Shown here: piece after piece, positions 1 through 40,596 of the stretch
How the letters are laid out: each line of letters opens with the position of its first letter
Position numbering within the stretch: position 1 is the first letter of the stretch
Source of the DNA: Amoebidium appalachense
Taxonomy: Eukaryota > Ichthyosporea
Reading direction: 5' to 3'
DNA: 64,000 bases
Assembly (NCBI GenBank): GCA_963693365.1
Contig: CAVNZM010000012.1
Location: 5,828,001-5,892,000, forward strand
Notes under the pieces: generated by a model
Seen by the model: the letters and a program-made list of their open reading frames with translations, nothing else
What the model was told of the DNA's origin: nothing
Database searches by the model: none
Translations under genes and position numbers: made by a program

Positions 1-250
1 CATGCTGACTGGTGCGTGGCCGTTGATTGGAGTCGGCTCTGTCATTGGTTGATTGGTTGCTAGTGGCTGCATATGATTGGTTGCTAGTGGCTGCATATGA
101 TTGGTTGGTTGCTAGTGGCTGCATATGATTGGTTGCCAGTGGATGGTTGCCAGTGGCTGTATATGATTGGTTGCTAGTGGCTGCATATGATTGGTTGGTT
201 GCCAGTGGCTGCACATGATTGGTTGGTTGCTAGTGGCTGCATATGATTGG
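1..250. repeat. Imperfect tandem repeat around ATTGGTTGCTAGTGGCTGC
   Basis: A unit of about 24-28 bp built on the core ATTGGTTGCTAGTGGCTGC recurs about eight times with small length changes. It runs up to the acceptor of the first recognisable exon at 292, so it probably lies in an upstream intron of the leucine-rich-repeat gene. It may continue beyond the left edge. Confidence 0.8.
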
Positions 251-291
251 CTGGTTGCCAGTGGCTGCATGGGTGCTGATTGGGCCCACAG

Positions 292-1543
292 ATGCGGGGC
301 TGCTGAAGCTCAACGGGCTGTGCTCAAACCTCAAAACCGTCAACGTGGCAAACTGCAAGGTGCGTGTGCATACATGTGTGCACGTGTGTGTGTTTGCCTG
401 CGTGTGCAGGTGTGCACGTGTGTGTGTTTGCCTGCGTGTGCATACATGTGTGCACGTGTGTGTGTTTGCCTGCGTGTGCATACATGTGTGCACGTGTGTG
501 TGTTTGCCTGCGTGTGCATACATGTGTGCACGTGTGTGTGTTTGCCTGCGTGTGCATACATGTGTGCACGTGTGTGTGTTTGCCTGCGTGTGCATACATG
601 TGTGCACGTGTGTGTGTTTGCCTGCGTGTGCATACATGTGTGCACGTGTGTGTGTTTGCCTGCGTGTGCATACATGTGTGCACGTGTGTGTGTTTGCCTG
701 CGTGTGCATACATGTGTGCACGTGTGTGTGTTTGCCTGCGTGTGCATACATGTGTGCACGTGTGTGTGTTTGCCTGCGTGTGCATACATGTGTGCACGTG
801 TGTGTGTTTGCCTGCGTGTGCATACATGTGTGCACGTCTGTGTGTTTGCCTGCGTGTGCATACATGTGTGCACGTGTGTGTGTTTGCCTGCGTGTGCAGG
901 TGTGCACGTGTGTGTTTGCCTGCGTGTGCATACATGTGTGCACGTGTGTGTGTTTGCCTGCGTGTGCATACATGTGTGCACGTGTGTGTGTTTGCCTGCG
1001 TGTGCATACATGTGTGCACGTGTGTGTGTTTGCCTGCGTGTGCATACATGTGTGCACGTGTGTGTGTATGCCTGCGTGTGCAGGTGTGCACGTGTGTGTG
1101 TTTGCCTGCGTGTGCATACATGTGTGCACGTGTGTCTGTTTGCCTGCGTGTGCATACATGTGTGCACGTGTTGTGCATGTGTGCAGGTGTGCACGTAAGT
1201 GTGTGCATGCATGCATGTGCATGAGTGTACGTGTGCATGTGTGTTTGTGCCTGCGTGTGCACATGTGCGTATGTGTGCATTTGTGCGTGTGTATGTGCAT
1301 CTATGCCTGTGTACTTGTGCACCTATGCCTGTGTGAATGTGTATGTGTGTATGAGCATGTATGCCTGCGCATGTGTGCATGTGGTGTGCTTATATATCTG
1401 CCTGGCCGTTCACTGACCTGACCCTGCTGCAGTACATCACCGAGGATGGTGCGGGGGCCTGTACATCCATTGGCCATGTGGATCTGGGCCCAAGAAAAAA
1501 ACCCCGGCTGGGGGCATCGGCACTGGGGCTGCAAAAGGCTTAA
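292..1543 (+). CDS. Leucine-rich-repeat protein, last two exons (5' part outside window)
   Basis: Two exons are supported: 292-359 (CAG acceptor, GT donor, enters in phase 1) and 1433-1543 (CTGCAG acceptor, phase 0, stop TAA at 1541-1543). The first encodes [20 protein letters not shown] followed by NC, a cysteine-type leucine-rich repeat of the kind found in F-box/LRR and AMN1-like proteins (xDAGLxxLxxLCxNLKxLxVxxC). The second begins [19 protein letters not shown], which reads as the next repeat, then has a basic tail (GPRKKPRLG) and ends. The 1.07-kb intron is almost entirely a 38-bp minisatellite. LRRs of this class usually form curved protein-binding surfaces, but with only about 60 residues visible I cannot say which protein this is. 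The LRR assignment rests on a single good repeat and one weaker one. Confidence 0.62.
365..1200. repeat. 38-bp minisatellite, about 21 copies, inside an LRR-gene intron
   Basis: The unit contains TTTGCCTGCGTGTGCATACA and TGTGTGCACGTGTGTGTG and repeats every 38 bp (for example, TACATG at 481 and again at 519). Most copies are identical; a few are shortened where CATACA is replaced by CAGG (near 408, 897 and 1081). It decays into degenerate TG-rich sequence from about 1200 to 1400. Because 38 is not a multiple of 3 and the unit lacks stops, all frames stay open, giving false Cys/Val- and His/Thr-rich ORFs on both strands. Confidence 0.95.
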
Positions 1544-2200
1544 CCCGGCCATTTGATTTTAGTTTTAGGCGGTGAATTTAGGGTGGGGCATGTATAGGTA
1601 TGTACATAGTCTATGGCCAGTTTACATTAGTCGGCTGGGCATACGGCCTGGCGCAAACCATTGGTGCAGGGTCACAGGAATGCCCGCACGTGTATTATAC
1701 AAACTCTGTGACACCCAGTGACACTAACAGGCACTGATGCATGCACGTCCTTGGGCACACACAAGCACGCACGGACATACTCCCACATCATGCACACACA
1801 CGCGCGCGCACACACACACACATTACAACCCAAATCCACTCACACATATATACGTGTGCGCACGCCCCGGTGCGTAACCACCAAATTGACAAAGACTGCC
1901 ACCAATGTTACCACAATGTCAAACACTCAGTCCTGCACACTGTATTTTGATTTTGATTCTGAGGTGCACCAGCCATGCTTGAACCAGCCAATATGAGGCT
2001 TTACCACCACATAACCACGTGTCCTGTGTGAAGTCCCCCTTTTATTTTAAACACCGGATTGGCTGTTCTCAATCAAATTTCCCTTTTGTATGTGCATGGT
2101 TGTGGGGATGGCATTTGCCTTTTTATGTTATTCTTTGTTTTTCCTTTTCAAAGATGTTGGTTACAACACGTGTGTGTGCGCTTGGTTCCGGAGAGGGATG
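1544..2200. other. Intergenic, no gene recognised
   Basis: The region downstream of the LRR gene is mixed sequence with a short CA/CG alternation near 1796-1822. I see no splice-supported coding frame, RNA gene or mobile element. Confidence 0.6.
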
Positions 2201-2599
2201 AGTGGAGGGGGGCGAGAGGCATGCCATTGGACAGAGAGCCGGGGAGGTGGGGGTGGAGTGGGGGGGGGGAGGAGGGGAGTGGAGGCATGCACAGGGGCCG
2301 GGGAAGGTGGGGGGCGTGGGGAGGCCAGCACAGAGGTCGGAGGCCCGGGGGGGGGGGAGGGGGGGGGGGGGGGGGGGGGGGAGGGGGAGGGGGGCATGCA
2401 CAGAGGGCCGGGGGAGGGAGGGGAGGGAGGGGAGGGTTGGAAGCATAGGCACAGAGGGCGGGCCCGGGAAGGTTGGAGGCAGGGGGGGGGGAGGTGGTTG
2501 TGGTGGTGGTGGTGGGGGGGGGGGATGCACAATGTAGAGGGCCGGGGGATGGGGGGGGAAGGAGGCATATGCAGATCTGCGGGCGAGGAGCGGAGGGGA

Positions 2600-2632
<33 letters not shown>

Positions 2633-3080
2633 TCACGTTTTGTTCCCGGAAAGCCTCTGCAGGCCCTCTAGGGAAACTACCGTCTACCACACAGCACCGA
2701 CAGTACACTAGTTAAGGCGCCATCTATGAGTTCAGCTAAGCTTAACCAAGGAGGGGAGAGGAGTGGGGGAGGAGGGGCCCCATGAGCATGCGCAAAGGGC
2801 GGGCTGGATTTTGGGGTGGGGGGTGGAGGGGGAGGCCGCACAGCTAGCTAGATCTAGAGGGTCGGGGGAAAGGAGGGGGGGGGGGGGGGGGGGGGGGGGG
2901 AGGGAGGGGAGACCTAGGGAGGCATGCACAGGGGGGGCCTGGGGAGGGGGGGGGGAAGGGGGGGGGGGAGGGGGAGGCATGCACAGAGGGCCGGGAAGGG
3001 GGGAGGGGGGAGGGGGGAGAGGCATGCGCAGAGACCAGCCGGAAGGGGAGGCCCCGGGGGGCATGCAAAGAGGGCAAAGC
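2201..3080. repeat. G-rich low-complexity block with a T27 run
   Basis: Almost continuous purine-rich sequence with G runs (2367-2381, 2877-2900, 2946-2958) separated by recurrent GGCATGCACAG-type words, which suggests degenerate copies of a longer G-rich unit. A T run lies at 2604-2630. Glycine-rich frames here are compositional artefacts. Confidence 0.85.
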
Positions 3081-3519
3081 TGCTTCACATACACGCACAC
3101 ACACACGTGTGCAACCACAAGTGCGCCCCACACCATAAGCAAATGCTACGTACGTGACTGCATTTGCCCAAACGGCAACAGTCTAGCCAAGCACAGTGAC
3201 TCCCAGTGGTTTTTCATGGTGTCAGTGAGATAACAATAAGTGTGGCTGGACAGCTGCAGGCTGGCAATTTGTGGGCCAGAAATACGCATATGAACAATGG
3301 CACGACTTAAGCACATGTAAGTGCGGGGTTTACGCTGTTTGCTCGAGGCAAAGAGAGACCAGTCTCAGGTATGGGGGGGTTTTGCTCGGAATATCCCCTC
3401 AGCGGTATATCATGATCGAGTACATAGATGTCGGGTGATGATTATATATCAGGGTTTACTTTCTCTACGATCTACGAGGCACCATAAAGACTAATAAAAC
3501 CAATTAGTTGGGTTCCCCG

Positions 3520-3579
3520 TTTTTTTTTTTTTTTTTTTTTTTTTTTTTCGGGCTCCCCTGGGACACTCAGTATCAGCTG

Positions 3580-3661
<82 letters not shown>
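3520..3661. repeat. T29 run and (TG)40 microsatellite
   Basis: T29 at 3520-3548 and a pure TG tract at 3582-3661. They lie just downstream, in minus-strand sense, of the decayed LINE at 3855-5273. On that strand the T run reads as a poly-A stretch, so it could be a retrotransposition tail, though the intervening CA tract makes this uncertain. Confidence 0.85.
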
Positions 3662-3664
<3 letters not shown>

Positions 3665-3854
3665 AGAATTTTCTAATGATGTGTTTCTCAAGCCAATCAA
3701 TACATCTAATAAACAGGTCATAGTTACGTGTGTTTAGTATAAAATCAAGGATGTTGTAATTTTCAGGTAGGCTATCTTTCTGGGTGTCTGTTGTGAATGT
3801 GACGTGTGTGTGTTGTGGTATTGTGTGGTCTATCGAACTACATTTGGCGATACA

Positions 3855-5273
3855 TTATCGTTTAAACTGGTGTGTGTGTGTGTTGTTTGGGCATGTAAAC
3901 GATGCCACCTTACACTTATTAGATCTCCACTGTATAGCACGTGTACAGTAAAAGCGTGGTAAGTGCTCAATAATACCATCAGCTAGAGAAAGACCAGTTC
4001 TACAGGAAGGTAATCTGTGATTAGGTGTTATACATTTGCGAGTGCCATATTTGGCAATATGGTTAAGGCGGTCATCATATATAAAACGAGACATAAGGCT
4101 TAGTTTTCCAAGGTGTCTGCTTTCATCGGGTCTAGTGTCGTGTGGTATCTTTTTCCATTTGTTATATTGTGTAATTATTTTGTGATTATGTACATGTCTA
4201 ATAAGTAAGTGGCAGTCCAAAGTCACACTTTTGCGGGGTTTATTTGTATTTGTGCCCGGGGAAGAAGGAGAGAGGGAGGGAAGGAAAGAGGGGAGAGGTG
4301 GGGAGGGGACAGGTCGGATAGAGAAGAGAGGGTGGGAGGGCAGATAATTAGCGGCTTATGTGCTTATTGAATTTCAGCGCAAGATGGGATACTCTAGCAG
4401 CTATTGGGACCAGACCATATATCGAGAGCGTTACAGGCCCAGGTTTAAAACAGTTGTTAGATAGAAAGGAGGCAACTTCTACTTCAAGGAGATTTGCCAA
4501 GGGTTTAAGCGCTCTAGTTCTCTTTTTCTGGATCCAAGCGGCAAGAAGGGGTAAACCATATTCACATGCCGGGAAGACAAAAGTGCGAATGAATGTAAGT
4601 CTAATAGAAGGATGGATGGGTGTGTCTTTAAAATATTAGCTGAGAAGAAAGCTAACGGCTTACGAGCCAGCGTGACCCTCTTTTCAACCATATGGGAAAA
4701 CATAACACCAACAGAATTGAACGGAACTCCAAGATATTTGTATTCTGGAACGATAGGTACAGGTTTAGATGACAATTTAATTGTGTGTAAATTGTTATCT
4801 ATATCAGGTACAAGAACACCACGTTTGTCTATGTTAAGGATCATAAGGTTTGCCTTGCACCACTCTGACACTATATCGAACAATCTTTGCAGGCGTCTAG
4901 GGGTACGGGCAAGGAGGGACAGATCATCAGCATAGAGAAGTGCAGGCGGAAAGTTATTAATAGGGTCATCATTTTCGGCATAAATCTTGACAGCCAAATC
5001 ATCTATAAATAGGTTAAACAAAAAGGGGCCGAGCAATGAACCCTGCTTGAGACCTCTAGTAGGAGAAAAACCATATGAAAGGTGCCCATTAACCACAGCT
5101 CTACCATAGGTTTGAGACAAGAGTGCTTCTATCAAAACACCAATGCAGTGTGGTACACCCCGTGCAGCAAGCTTTCCCCATAGAAGACCAGGGGAGACAG
5201 AATTGTAAGCAGTTTTCCAATCAATAAAACCAACATATCGTGCACCAACTTGCACAGAATCGTGCAGTGCCAT
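3855..5273 (-). mobile_element. Decayed non-LTR retrotransposon (LINE): RT core and C-terminal region
   Basis: The minus-strand frame 5273-4479 encodes reverse-transcriptase core motifs in order: FIDWKTAYNSV (motif A), GLKQGSLLGPFLFNLFIDDL (motif B region) and LLYADDLSLL (YADD catalytic centre), then EYKYLGVPF. Near 4590 the frame shifts: the next frame continues as CEYGLPLLAAWIQKKRTRAL, matching EYGLPLLA in the element at 60.4-61.6 kb. A purine-rich linker (4255-4340; Pro-rich on the minus strand in the sister element) precedes a third frame at 4226-3855 ending with an IQWRSNKC-type motif. The 5' end is missing: there is no endonuclease or N-terminal RT. The element is broken by frameshifts and is not expected to be active. 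Confidence 0.88.
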
Positions 5274-5300
5274 TATTTGAACATAACATGAATTGTTTTT

Positions 5301-5920
5301 ACATGTAAGTGCCCCAGTCGCTTGAATATATTCAATGCTTCAGCATTTGAAGAAGACAGCTCTGCCGTCAGCATAACCAATCATAAATTCAATAATACCA
5401 TTCAGTGCCCAGAAAGCGGGCAATACGGAAACACAACGGTGGCCCATGTATGGTACACTGCATGTTCCGAGTGTCTCACCACAATAATAGCATGCAGGCT
5501 GCATATGGCCTAGCCCAATGCAAATGCGTACAATATACATAAAAAGGGTTCTAAATAGGATTCCACTGGGGTCTAAATACAAGCAAGGTGTACATGTGGT
5601 GCATGGGTATATACATTCATATTCAGTTAAAAAAAAAAAAAAGGCATATCCCAAGAAAAACAACATGTGCACACCGCAAAAATCCTTGGCCAAAGAAGGC
5701 GTAACGTTAACCCTTGGATGTGGTGCCATTGCCTGTGCGTATGTGTATGTGTGCACCCGAGTGCATGCATCTGTGTGTTCGTGTGTAGGTTAGTCTCCAT
5801 GCTATACATGTAGCAGCCAGTATCCGCACAATCAATCACCCCAGCAGCACACACATCTGCATGCACCTCTCTGCTCCCCCCCCCCCCCCCCCCCCCCCCC
5901 CCACAAACACACACACACAC
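5301..5920. other. Intergenic 3' flank of the enoyl-CoA reductase gene
   Basis: No gene recognised. Contains an A run at 5630-5642 and a C run at about 5876-5902, just downstream of the reductase stop codon. A TG-rich stretch lies at 5734-5790. Confidence 0.6.
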
Positions 5921-11947
<6,027 letters not shown>

Positions 11948-13225
11948 GCTTGGTTGGGAGGAGGTGACGTGTGTACGGAAAGCGCGTAGGAGTTTGTGTT
12001 TGGAACTTGAAAAGGCATAAGAAAAATAGCCCGTGCGGTATGAAGGTTGAGTTGAAAACGAAAATGGGCTGGCAGTCTGACACCAAGATAATGAACTGAC
12101 ACCGAAAAAAAAAAAAAAAAAACGCGCACGGTTTGGAGCTGCTTGTACATGGCTAGAAGATCGCCCAAGCTTTGGACGAATCAACGGATGACAGGATGAG
12201 CCACGGTATTCTAGACATGATATGCATCCAATAGAAAACAGAAAAATCATCATCGATCATACTATGTAGTACTATTAGACTGGTTGCAGTATACTGCAGT
12301 GTTGCATATTGTGATATCATATCCAGACCAGGATCTTCCACCATGTGTCTGAACGTATGTTGGATTTTTGTGTATTTATGTAAAAAAACTCCTGTGCACA
12401 CCGAGTCAATACACCGAATGCGAAGTAATGCTTCCGCGAGTACCATCAATCATGACCACCACTCCAGTCACATCACAGATTCATAAGGCTGCTTTTGCCG
12501 CTTCCACAAAGAACAAACCTGCCTAATTTGGTAAGCGTGGGTAGAACTTTTACCCGATTCGCTGAGCGGAACCTCGGGAGTCGAGCTGCCCGAACAGCGT
12601 GTCAGGCTTCCAGAGGCTCCCCCACCCTCGAGCTCCCTACATGCAGTGCCCATTCTACACCAACATCATACTATGGCCAGGGTATGTACCACACTCTGTA
12701 TGTACTCAAAATAGGTGGCCCTGACCAGAAAAATTTCAAATCGATCCATGAGAAGTATCCAACCCTACGGTATATACGTACGTACGCGTGGCACGTGCAC
12801 GTGCAAGTCACTCATTAAGGGACCATGGCCATGGACATGATGGAAGATACCTCTGTTTTTGGCTATGACCGCACACACAGACGCACACAGACGTACATAC
12901 CGAAACAGACATCGAGACATACATAAACACACATGAACAAGTACACACAACCGCATACACGGGCACACACACGCAGACACACACAGGTGCACATGTCACA
13001 TTACATATGTACAAGATGTCGTGCACAAACAAACTTGCCCGTTTCACCTCAGAGACAGAGGTGGGTATAGGCAGAGTAAATTGAAAGACGGTAGCCTCGA
13101 TTTCTATGTAGCGAAATGGGAAACATACACACAGTGTCATCCCACAGTCCACACGCACGCACGCACGCACACACACACACACGCATGCACGCACGCGCGC
13201 ACCGCGGCACGCGCGCGCGTGCGCG

Positions 13226-13281
<56 letters not shown>

Positions 13282-13761
13282 ACCGCTAACCCGCCCACCC
13301 AGCCATCCACACCTACACTCAAAGGCTTTGGTATATTTCTCAGCACTGTACATGTGGCGCAGGTTGCTGTTGTCCTAGTAGATCGTATCGTAGATCCCGG
13401 ACCGCTGCAACAGAAGTCACGTATACATACGCACTGTTCACAAGTGTGGACATAACTTGCATAACCCACCACACCAATCTTTTCCTTGGGCAGTTTCTTA
13501 CAAGACCTCTGATTCAACTGCCCCATAGGTCTGAACGGGAATATCAATCAACAACAACATTTATATGTCATTCGATGTAATGCAACTGTTCAGCAACGTA
13601 CACAACACAGCCTTTATGGTAACTCTCATTTACAACAACCTTCGTCTATTCCCCATGATCTTGGTGAAGCCCACCAGCCCAGGGTGGAAACCAGCACATG
13701 TTCATTCGTTCCAAGAAATAGCACCACACCATCTTCGATTTCATTCACAAACCTACTAACA
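11948..13761. other. Intergenic region between the reductase and TANGO6-like genes
   Basis: 1.8 kb separating two minus-strand genes. It would hold the reductase promoter and the 3' end of the TANGO6-like transcript. It contains an A run at 12105-12122 and a CA/CG-alternating tract at 13149-13280. I found no convincing exon, RNA gene or transposon, and no clear TATA or CCAAT box for the reductase. Confidence 0.55.
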
Positions 13762-29799
<16,038 letters not shown>

Positions 29800-30262
29800 G
29801 GTGGGAGGCATATGCCACACATCTTACTGTGGGCCAAAACACACGCACTGCTTAAGCTGATTGTTGCCTTTACAAATACTGCTGGCCGCCTCTCTGCTGT
29901 CTGCAGCCAGTTCACAGGCTGACAGAGGCTGACAGGATCAGCTGTTCATCAGATCTTGAATAGACCTGCACAGGCTTACGTAGCTGATGCGCCATTATCC
30001 AATAAACGTACTGTAACGAATTGTTGGCCAATGGCGTGCACGAATATCTTTCTGTTGGGGCGCGCACCGCGTGCCCTGACAACGGTAGGAGGCCTTGCAG
30101 AGCGGACACCTGAGGCTGTGTAGCGCTAGCGGCACAGAGGCTGTAACAGTGGCCTTTCAGGTTCAAACATCCTGTTTGATTTGTTAGTTCTTGGCACCAG
30201 AACCCAGAATTTGACGTCAATGCCGTATAGGCCTCTACTTCTTTAAACTACTAACTAGCAAG
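29800..30262. promoter_or_regulatory. Divergent promoter region with two CCAAT boxes
   Basis: 463 bp separate the start codons of the TANGO6-like gene (29799, minus) and the RNA triphosphatase gene (30263, plus). CCAAT boxes occur at 29999-30003 (TCCAATAA) and 30028-30032 (GGCCAATGG), near the middle. I see no clear TATA box. The head-to-head layout suggests shared control, but this is inference. Confidence 0.6.
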
Positions 30263-35728
<5,466 letters not shown>

Positions 35729-36367
35729 ATCTGCATGGTGACAAACACCGGCCTGATGGGTTGCCAAACCATGGTAAGCAACAGGCTTCTAGCAGCGGTA
35801 GATTTGGGGCCTATTTGGCTTAGTTGGTGTGGTTGCAAAAGTATGGATGGGATGCCGGCCTGTGTTATATAATATGATAGTGTTTGCACATGCACACAGT
35901 GCACGCTTACAGGCATTCTATTTATGCTTAAGTTAGAGTAAATTCCGTATTATAGGGATATATCAGACGATATCTGCAGCTGGCCTGCCGAAAAATAATA
36001 CTGTAAGAAGCTATATATTAAAGAAACAATGTTAACTACAGTCGCTAGTGATGATGGTAAAAGGTATGCATGACCTAAGAGTTTGTCAGCATTAGCCTAA
36101 ATTTTGGCCATGGAGTTTATAATGAAGCCGACTAAACGAGCCTGCATGCCCTTAGTTAAACTCCGACGGCTTTGCTGTTCACGCAGAGCTATGGTAGTTA
36201 GTCTAAGAAGACTTTGCGTACACCTGTTTCCGTGCATGCCTGTACAACAACTTAGTTTCCACAGTACTCTTTGGGAGATATTTGGTGTGGGAATGAGGGA
36301 GGCGTGGGCAGGCAGGATGGTAATCTATGCAAATTTAGATCAGTGTTGTGTGTGTGTGTTAACAAGC

Positions 36368-36400
<33 letters not shown>

Positions 36401-36500
36401 CCAACGTATGCCCTGTTGGCACTGTGTTCCAGACAAAAAAGGTGAAGACAGGGCGAAATGTTGTTATGCACATACGTACAAACACATTGCCTGCTTGCTA
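35729..36500. other. Convergent intergenic region
   Basis: 772 bp between the stops of the plus-strand triphosphatase and the minus-strand globin gene. A G run lies at 36370-36399. No gene recognised. Confidence 0.6.
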
Positions 36501-37485
36501 CTACCTCTCTGCCATGTGCACGTAGTGTGCCTGTGCCGCCACAAACCGCTCACATGCATGCGCACACCCAAACAGCCACGCCTCCCTCATTCTCGCATCG
36601 AATCTCTCCCCGAGCACAGATCGCACCACGGCCGTAATCGCATCGCACGATCTCTTGTAAAAGTCCCGATCCAGACCCCACTGGGCATGCTGCGGCCCGA
36701 TTAGCAGCAGGTCCTGGTCTGGCCCAGAACCCGACGACTGCCGGGCCGGGTCGAGGGTCGGAACGATGTTTGCAATGAGCTGGGTGAGGTACAGGGACTG
36801 TGCACGTAGGTTGTCCTGTGGCGGTTTGTGGTCAGAAATGGATGAATGTGGGGTAGTGGTGATGCATGATCAAACCGGAAATAGTGATATGCGTTGACAT
36901 CACTATTTCCGTTTTGAACTCCATAGCTATGCACACTGGACAACCACCACCACCATACCAAAAAAAAGAAAAAAAGGGGAAAAAAAAAAAAAAAAAAAGG
37001 AAAAAAATTGGGGAAAGGGGAAAAAAGGGAAAAAACAACAACAATAAATACCAAATCAGCGCTTTAGCAACAAACATCAACAATGATCAGAACAATAAAT
37101 TACCTAAGTAAATGGTTAAAACACTCCAAAGAAGTAACCTACCCGAACCGGTGGCAGATATACAAAATGAGACACGGAAAACGCCAAAGGCCTCACCTGC
37201 AGCAGCACATGAGCATTTGGCGCCCTCCTAAACAGCTCATCATAGAACAGGGCTGTCAGCACAGCCAGTGCCAGGGCCTTAGCCCCTCCAATCAGCCCAC
37301 AGCCCTCGGCCAGTAGCCGCCATGTGCAGCTAATGGCCCCGGCCTGCTTGGGGCTGGGCTCGTGCAGGCCGGCCACCTCCATGTGTGGTGCCTATGCATA
37401 GGGAGGGTTTCAGGTGAGAAAGCCGTGGTGGTGGTGGTGGTGGTGGTGGTGGGGGGGGGGGGGGGGGGGGGAAGGGGAAGGGGAA

Positions 37486-37523
<38 letters not shown>

Positions 37524-39009
37524 CGGAACACGGTATGAAGTACGCATGCACGATGAAAACCATGGTGCAGGACACATGCAAAGGCAAACATTCAAGTATG
37601 CAACATCAGCCATTCGCACAGTATGCGTCATAGGCAGAGCCCATCCTCAGGGAGGGCCCAAGTAGGAGGAGGAGTGAGGGGGGGGGGGGGGGGGGGGGGG
37701 GGGCATGCATTAGAGGGTGGCAAACGTAAAAGAAGGGCATGGAAAGAAAAAAAAAAGGGGGGGGAATGGCGGGGTAAAGAAGGGAAAGAAAAGAAATGCA
37801 GGGCACACCTACAAAAAAAAATAATGAACCCGGCAGAAGACAATTGAAGAGCTCTTAATTAGAAGTTTATTGAGGGAGTGGGGGTTTATGTGGTTAATGT
37901 TTTTTTTTTCTACAACCCCTCCCACAGTTAAGTTAGGGGAGGAGGAGGAGGGGGGGGGGGGGGGGGGGGGGGGGGGAGGAGGGGTGATTCACACATACAG
38001 TACAGGTAAATGCATGTGATACATTGACTTGCCCAAGTGTTGAAAACCCAACTTGCCACAGCACAGGCAGCATGCGGGTAGGCACACATCGTCGGCCTGT
38101 ACACACAGACACAAACACAGACAGCACGCACGCATATGCATTACCTTGTCAGCAGCTGACCTGCGGCGTGCCCTTTCCTTGTCCTTAAGTGTGTCTGTGT
38201 GCAGGCAGAGGGGTGTCAGAGATAGTGCACAACCATCACAAATACACATGGCACTGTGCGTTGCTGGTGCCATCTATCTGCATGGCCCATGCCAAATCCA
38301 CCTTTCACGTTGAGTCCCCAAGCACATACTCAAACAAACACACATTATAACACACACAACACATACACACAGATACCACGCAGACCAGACAAGAGTGCCC
38401 AGAACGCATTAAGCGCGCCAGCCTCCCACCCGCCTCCCCCTCCTCCTCCTCCCCCCCCCCCGCTTCCCTCCCTCCCCTCCCGGCCCCCCCGCCCCACCAC
38501 ATGTGCACACACATACCACCAACCCAGCACCACTCCTCCCCCTCCATCCCCCCTCCCTCCCCCCCCCCCCCCTTTCCCTCTTTGTGCCTACCCGCCTCTG
38601 CCTGCCGCATATAGTCCTCCATAGCACTCAGCATGTCCACCGCCAGTCCACATGCCAGCAACCATACCTCGTGGGCCTTCTCATCCATCTGACTGCCTGC
38701 CCTGTGCCTTACGGCCGCATACAAAGACTTATATGCACCCGAATATGTGCTGCGCCCAAACCCAAGAGTATAGTGTGTGGCTGCAATGTGGGATAGCTCC
38801 TGCTCCCGGCCGGCTGGCCCCCTCCTGGTGGTGAGGCTGGGCACAATCACACTGACCAGGGTGGAAAAGAGCTCGGTCTGTGTGATAGTGTGCTGGTTAG
38901 TGCCCTGTTCCTTGGATCTTGGATAGTTTCCTGTCTCATTTGTTGCACGTTATTGGCATTCCATGCCCTTATTTCAAATCCAAGCATACCATTCCTTTCT
39001 TTCTCTCTT

Positions 39010-39045
<36 letters not shown>

Positions 39046-40596
39046 CTCCCCCCCCCCCCCCCCCCCCCAAAAAAAACAAACAAACAAACAAACAAACAAA
39101 CAAACAAACAAACAAACAAACAAACAGGCAAACAAACAGCTTGATAAATATAAAAATAAAAAGGAATGCGGCACAAAGACGAAGAGATACAAGGGCACCA
39201 CCACACCATCATACTACATGGCTGCATGCAATAGACTCACCAGATAAAGCATGTCTCCAAGCATCCTTGCCGCAACCTCGGGGCAGTGGTCGGCCAGCGT
39301 CACCCTATACTCCATGGCCATGCACGCTAGGGGGAATGCCTCCCCTCCCTCCCTGCCACCAACCGCCGCCCTCCACGTGCGCACAATCGCACCCAGCTGC
39401 TTGGGGCTCAGCACATGCTGTGGGTCCATGGGCAAAATTACATCCATCGGTAGCTCTCCGGGCCTCCTCTTTGGCAAGCCCCCCGTATGTGTTGGTGTTT
39501 TGGGGGGTTTTTGGCCACCGCCGTCCACGGATTGGGAGCGGAAGGTTCGTGTGGCCAGCACGGGGCTGTAGAGGGGGACTCCGAGGGCATGCGGGGTGGA
39601 GGCTGAACGGTTGCGGGCTGCCTGGTCAGACCTGGGGGGGACGGGGGGGGGGGGGGGGGGGAGGGGGGGTTAAGGCTCGATCTGACTGTTGGGGTGAAGG
39701 GGTGGGAAGGGTGGGGGTTGTGGTGGTGGGGGGGGGGAGTTTGGGGGGGGGGGGGGGGGGAGGGGGGGAGGGGGGAGGGGGGCACGCACACAAGAGTTGC
39801 TAATGCGCTAAAGGACACACTGTAACACGCAGACATGCATCGTCTGCCACAAAGTGGAAAATAAAAGGTTGGGTTGGGGAGGGAGGGGAGGGGAGAGGGG
39901 GGAGGAGGGGGGGGAAGGTATAAGAGTGTGTTACAGAGTGCAAGGTACACACTCATGACGAGCAACTCTCTTGGTTGCAAAGCATACACAAAGACTCTGC
40001 ATTACAAGCAGAGCCCATCCGGGGGGCGGTGGGGCCGGGGGTGGGAGGGAGGGTGGGAGGGGGGAGGGGGGGGGGGAAGGGGGGGAGGGGGGCAGGAACG
40101 AAAAAAACACCTACCCTATGTGTGTCCTGTGCTCCTCACCCACCACATCCCTTTCCTCCGAAACATCCACCTCCCCCGACCCTCTTCCTTTCTCTGCCCC
40201 CACATTCGAGAAGTGTCTCCGTGCCACCGGCTTTGACGCCTCTCTGCTCACGCCGTGTCCATGCTGGTCGGGGAAAAATACTCCCTCGTGTGAGATTTCT
40301 CCCGTGGCGGGTGTGGAGAGTGGTGATGGGGGTTTGTTGTCCGTGTTTTCTACTAAGACGGGAATGGGTGGTTGAGGCCGGCGGGGGGGTGGCATTCCGA
40401 GCGTGGCCAGTTGGTGCACTTGGAACTTCGGACGCACATCGGTGCTGTTTAGGTATTTAGGCTCTACCGAGGTGATGGGGGCCGTGACGATGGACTCCTC
40501 CTCGTCTCTGCTTGTGAATTTCTGCTTGTGGAGAGGCTCGATTGATGAATCCCATGGCACAGGGCACTTTTTTTTTTTTTTTTTTTTTTTTTCGTG

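Noticed and set aside
191-1421. Overlapping ORFs of 280-390 codons rich in Cys/Val (plus) and His/Thr (minus)
   Set aside because: They come wholly from the stop-free 38-bp minisatellite. The real coding sequence is the short LRR exons on either side.
2059-3233. Gly-rich and Pro-rich frames in the G-rich block
   Set aside because: Homopolymer and low-complexity composition; no splice signals or family motifs.
13137-13547. Minus-strand frame ending GQLNQRSCKKLPKEKIG... upstream of a CA tract
   Set aside because: Considered as an extra exon after the TANGO6-like stop or before the reductase, but it lacks matching splice phases and lies outside both complete genes.
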